From an uncultured Eubacteriales bacterium (GTDB taxonomy: Bacteria; Bacillota; Clostridia; Monoglobales; Monoglobaceae), in contig URAN01000091.1 of the NCBI GenBank assembly GCA_900545865.1, positions 1 through 6,909 on the forward strand: a DNA stretch of 6,909 bases, written 5' to 3'. The notes under the pieces were generated by a model. The model saw only the letters and a list, made by a program, of their open reading frames with translations. It made no database searches and had not been told where the DNA came from. Numbering within the stretch: the first letter of the stretch is position 1; each line of letters begins with the position of its first letter. The position numbers were made by a program, and so were the translations under genes. Positions 5,354 to 6,909 of this stretch are shown here, piece after piece.

Positions 5354-6367
5354 ATGAGCTGTTTTGAACAATCACCCGGCTGTGACCTTGCGATAGAGGC
5401 GCACGAAATGCTTGCCGCAGGCAGCGGCGGTCTTGATGAAATAAGCGGAATAAAAATCGAAGAAACCGAACACCACGGCTATATCACCGTGACAAAGGTA
5501 AAGGTTGAAAACGATGAGGGTTCACAGGCAATCGGCAAGCCTGTTGGGAATTATATAACTATCGAGATGCCGTCAAGGTTTTACGGACAGCAAGAAATAT
5601 ACGAACAAATGTGCGAATGCTGTGCAGACGAAATCAAAGCTCTGACCGAAAATATTCTAAAGTCCGATGATGACTCGGTTTTGGTCGCAGGTCTCGGAAA
5701 CCACCGCATAACGGCGGACGCTCTCGGTCCGAAAGCCGTTGCGGCATTGATGATTACACGGCATCTCAAAAAGTACGTTCCCGATGAAATAGACGAGGGC
5801 GTTCGCCCTCTATGTGCGATTGCGCCGGGCGTCCTTGGAACAACAGGAATGGAAACCGAGGAAATCGTCCGCGCCCTTACGGACAAGATTCAGCCAAAGC
5901 TTGTTATTGTGATAGACGCACTGTGTTCGGGAAATTTAGAGAGAATAAACACGACCGTACAGATAACCGATACGGGTATAACCCCGGGCGGCGGTGTCGG
6001 AAACAAACGCAAGACCATTAATACGGACGTTTTGGGCGTACCCGTTATTGCGATAGGCGTTCCCACCGTGGTTGATGCCGCGGCAATAGCCAAAGCAGGG
6101 ATAGAAATCGCAAGCCACAACAACGAATACAAAAACGGCGGCTTCTCGCCAAAACACGCGCGCCGAAGTGATGATAATTCGGACAATGACGGCGGCGAAA
6201 TCAAAAGCCGCATAAGAGCCGAGGTTGATGAACGGTTCGGAAACCTAATCGTTGCACCAAAGGACGTGGACAACATCACGGACGATATTGCATCGGTCAT
6301 AGCCAACGGCATTAATATTTCGATGCACCCCGGAATCACGTTCAATGACATCGACCGATATGTATAG
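5354..6367 (+). CDS. gpr: Spore germination protease GPR (peptidase family A25)
   Basis: A 337-residue endopeptidase that degrades small acid-soluble spore proteins (SASP) when spores germinate; it is made as a zymogen in the forespore. Seen: the short N-terminal pro-region before CDLAIEAHE (10-18), where the family autocleaves ahead of DLAxEA; TADALGP with Asp122; and VIVIDALCS with Asp188. The 66-residue spacing of these aspartates equals that of the proposed catalytic Asp127 and Asp193 in Bacillus megaterium GPR. Also conserved are APGVLGTTGMET (157-168), TPGGGVGNKRK (210-220) and the C-terminal MHPGIT. GGAGGG at 5338-5343 lies 10 nt before the ATG. An Asp/Asn-rich hydrophilic stretch, about 260-282, replaces a variable family loop. 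No spoIIP follows, although it is often next to gpr; palindromic repeats begin immediately after the stop codon. The gene is intact. Confidence 0.97.
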   Translation: MSCFEQSPGCDLAIEAHEMLAAGSGGLDEISGIKIEETEHHGYITVTKVKVENDEGSQAIGKPVGNYITIEMPSRFYGQQEIYEQMCECCADEIKALTENILKSDDDSVLVAGLGNHRITADALGPKAVAALMITRHLKKYVPDEIDEGVRPLCAIAPGVLGTTGMETEEIVRALTDKIQPKLVIVIDALCSGNLERINTTVQITDTGITPGGGVGNKRKTINTDVLGVPVIAIGVPTVVDAAAIAKAGIEIASHNNEYKNGGFSPKHARRSDDNSDNDGGEIKSRIRAEVDERFGNLIVAPKDVDNITDDIASVIANGINISMHPGITFNDIDRYV

Positions 6368-6433
6368 TAGGGGGCGGCTCTCGTCTCCCGACTCGGTCAA
6401 ATCGCAAAGCGATTGCCACAGGCAATCTGCGAC
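6368..6433 (+). repeat. Direct repeat copy A
   Basis: This 66-bp unit starts with TAGGGGGCGGC and ends with CAATCTGCGAC. It matches copy B (6843-6909) with four substitutions and one 1-base gap. Its second half folds as a two-step hairpin: TCGCA (6402-6406) with TGCGA (6428-6432), and inside it GATTGCC (6411-6417) with GGCAATC (6421-6427), with a 4-nt AAGC bulge on the 5' side and loop ACA. It begins at the base after the gpr stop codon and would be part of the gpr 3' untranslated region. Confidence 0.9.
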
Positions 6434-6509
6434 CCCGACGCCCCGTGAGATGTTCATCACACCTCATCTACCGCAAGTGGTCCCCTGTCTCCGCTGCCGC
6501 TACGGTCGG

Positions 6510-6538
6510 CGATAAGCGGTTGCCACCGGCAACCATCG
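6510..6538. repeat. Third hairpin of the same architecture
   Basis: CGAT (6510-6513) pairs with ATCG (6535-6538), and GGTTGCC (6518-6524) with GGCAACC (6528-6534), with loop ACC and the same 4-nt 5' bulge AAGC as copy A. Relative to copies A and B the second inner pair is G-C instead of A-T, with both arms changed together, so pairing is kept although the sequence differs. Confidence 0.7.
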
Positions 6539-6617
6539 TCCCTCATCAAGGGGAATGCTTTTAAGTTACCGATTCCGCATTCCACATAATTTGTCGATAT
6601 TCGTTCGTATATTCATG

Positions 6618-6643
6618 GGCGGTCGAGGACGCCCGCCCCTACG
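6618..6643. repeat. GC-rich palindromic repeat ending in CCCCTAC
   Basis: GGGCGG at 6618-6623 and CCGCCC at 6634-6639 are inverted copies around a 10-base loop, with CCCCTAC ending the unit. Read on the minus strand it starts GTAGGGGCGGGCG, resembling the starts of copies A and B (TAGGGGGCGG, TAGGGGACGG) but in the opposite orientation. Confidence 0.65.
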
Positions 6644-6691
6644 ATAGATAATACCCATATCAAAAAAATATAAAATATTTACATTGCCGTC

Positions 6692-6734
6692 CGGGAGCGG
6701 TAGCGAAGACAGGCAGAACGACATAGGGCTCCCG
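6692..6734. repeat. 7-bp inverted repeat with a 29-nt interior
   Basis: CGGGAGC at 6692-6698 and GCTCCCG at 6728-6734 are perfect inverted copies. The right arm overlaps the start of the next hairpin (6731-6766), so the two stems compete. There is no adjacent T-run to suggest a terminator. Confidence 0.5.
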
Positions 6735-6766
6735 AAAAATGAGGGTTGCACCCGAAATTTTTTGGG
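6731..6766. repeat. Nested hairpin with A/T-rich stem
   Basis: CCCGAAAAAT (6731-6740) pairs with ATTTTTTGGG (6757-6766), ten pairs with one G-T wobble. Inside it GGGT (6743-6746) pairs with ACCC (6750-6753) around TGC. The structure is symmetric enough to fold on either strand. It may be a piece of a dispersed repeat; a terminator role is not supported because no T-run follows the stem. Confidence 0.55.
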
Positions 6767-6793
6767 AAGAGGAAACGCCGCGCCGCAAGCGAT

Positions 6794-6815
6794 GAATTTT
6801 ATCGTGATAAAATTC
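6794..6815. repeat. Near-perfect 22-bp palindrome
   Basis: GAATTTTATC (6794-6803) and GATAAAATTC (6806-6815) are perfect 10-bp inverted copies separated by GT. The two-base centre suits a dimeric protein-binding site or a cruciform better than an RNA hairpin. No coding start lies within the visible 94 bases downstream, so an operator role has no evident target here. Confidence 0.75.
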
Positions 6816-6842
6816 GAGCAAGCAAAGCGAGCGTTGACGATG

Positions 6843-6909
6843 TAGGGGACGGCATCTCGTCTGCCGACTCGGTCAAATCGCAAAACGATTGCCACCGGCA
6901 ATCTGCGAC
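6843..6909 (+). repeat. Direct repeat copy B, reaching the window edge
   Basis: A 67-bp unit about 93% identical to copy A, 475 bp downstream in the same orientation. It adds a cleaner first hairpin, CGGCA (6850-6854) with TGCCG (6862-6866) around TCTCGTC, then the two-step hairpin TCGCA (6878-6882)/TGCGA (6904-6908) and GATTGCC (6887-6893)/GGCAATC (6897-6903). The window stops at its last base, so the repeat may be longer. Confidence 0.9.

Larger units (their letters stand above)
6368..6909. other. Gene-free region made of palindromic repeats
   Basis: These 542 bases hold no reading frame with a ribosome binding site, codon pattern or recognisable product. They consist of several GC-rich inverted repeats and one direct repeat pair, joined by an A/T-rich stretch at about 6650-6685. 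The texture (GTAGGGG ends, CACCTCATC, CAAGGGGAATGCTTTT) resembles dispersed intergenic repeats that I recall from gut Clostridia; no family name can be assigned from sequence alone. No convincing intrinsic terminator for gpr is seen. Confidence 0.7.

Noticed and set aside
6540..6564. CCCT/AGGG hairpin followed by GAATGCTTTT as a gpr terminator.
   Set aside because: Only a 4-bp stem, with the T-run displaced by six bases and about 170 bases after the stop codon; unconvincing.
6566..6901. 111-codon minus-strand frame across the repeats.
   Set aside because: It reads through several palindromic repeats and copy B, with no ribosome binding site or recognisable product; frames of this kind are typical by-products of GC-rich repeats.
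6368..6909. CRISPR array.
   Set aside because: Only two direct copies 475 bp apart with unequal interior and no regular spacers.

Overview
The window looks like a piece of chromosome from an endospore-forming, low-to-medium GC Firmicute of class Clostridia. The evidence is a germination protease gene (gpr), a ribonuclease J gene with a TTG start and a strong GGAGG ribosome binding site, Gram-positive-style intrinsic terminators, and a tail of GC-rich palindromic repeats of a kind I associate with gut Oscillospirales/Ruminococcaceae-like genomes. That last, finer placement is inference only.

Layout: (1) 66-740, minus strand, uracil-DNA glycosylase (ung), with an extended -10 promoter in the divergent spacer. 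(2) 741-906, divergent regulatory region. On the plus strand it carries a sequence matching the forespore sigma-G consensus (GCATA, 17 bp, CATAATA) just before the next gene. (3) 907-3183, plus strand, a 758-residue three-module protein: nucleotidyltransferase-like, left-handed beta-helix hexapeptide repeats, then phosphomannomutase/phosphoglucomutase-like. The signature catalytic motifs of both enzyme modules appear to be missing, so it reads as a fused pseudoenzyme. (4) 3184-3521, a 338 bp spacer without a convincing gene but with a near-consensus sigma-A promoter (TTGCAA, 17 bp, TATAAT), a structured stretch of about 200 nt and an intrinsic terminator. I call this a candidate structured RNA or a terminated leader of the next gene. 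(5) 3522-5186, RNase J, followed by a strong terminator. (6) 5354-6367, gpr, preceded by a second, weaker sigma-G-like promoter. (7) 6368-6909, 542 bp with no credible gene, made of palindromic repeats, including a 66/67 bp direct repeat whose first copy begins right after the gpr stop codon.

The genes do not form one operon. ung and rnj are housekeeping DNA-repair and RNA-processing genes. gpr acts in germinating spores, degrading small acid-soluble proteins. The most interesting possibility is that the fused sugar-nucleotide pseudoenzyme is also expressed in the forespore, because its upstream region carries the better sigma-G match of the two. The second point of interest is the promoter-structure-terminator unit before RNase J, which could be an independent small RNA or an attenuator.
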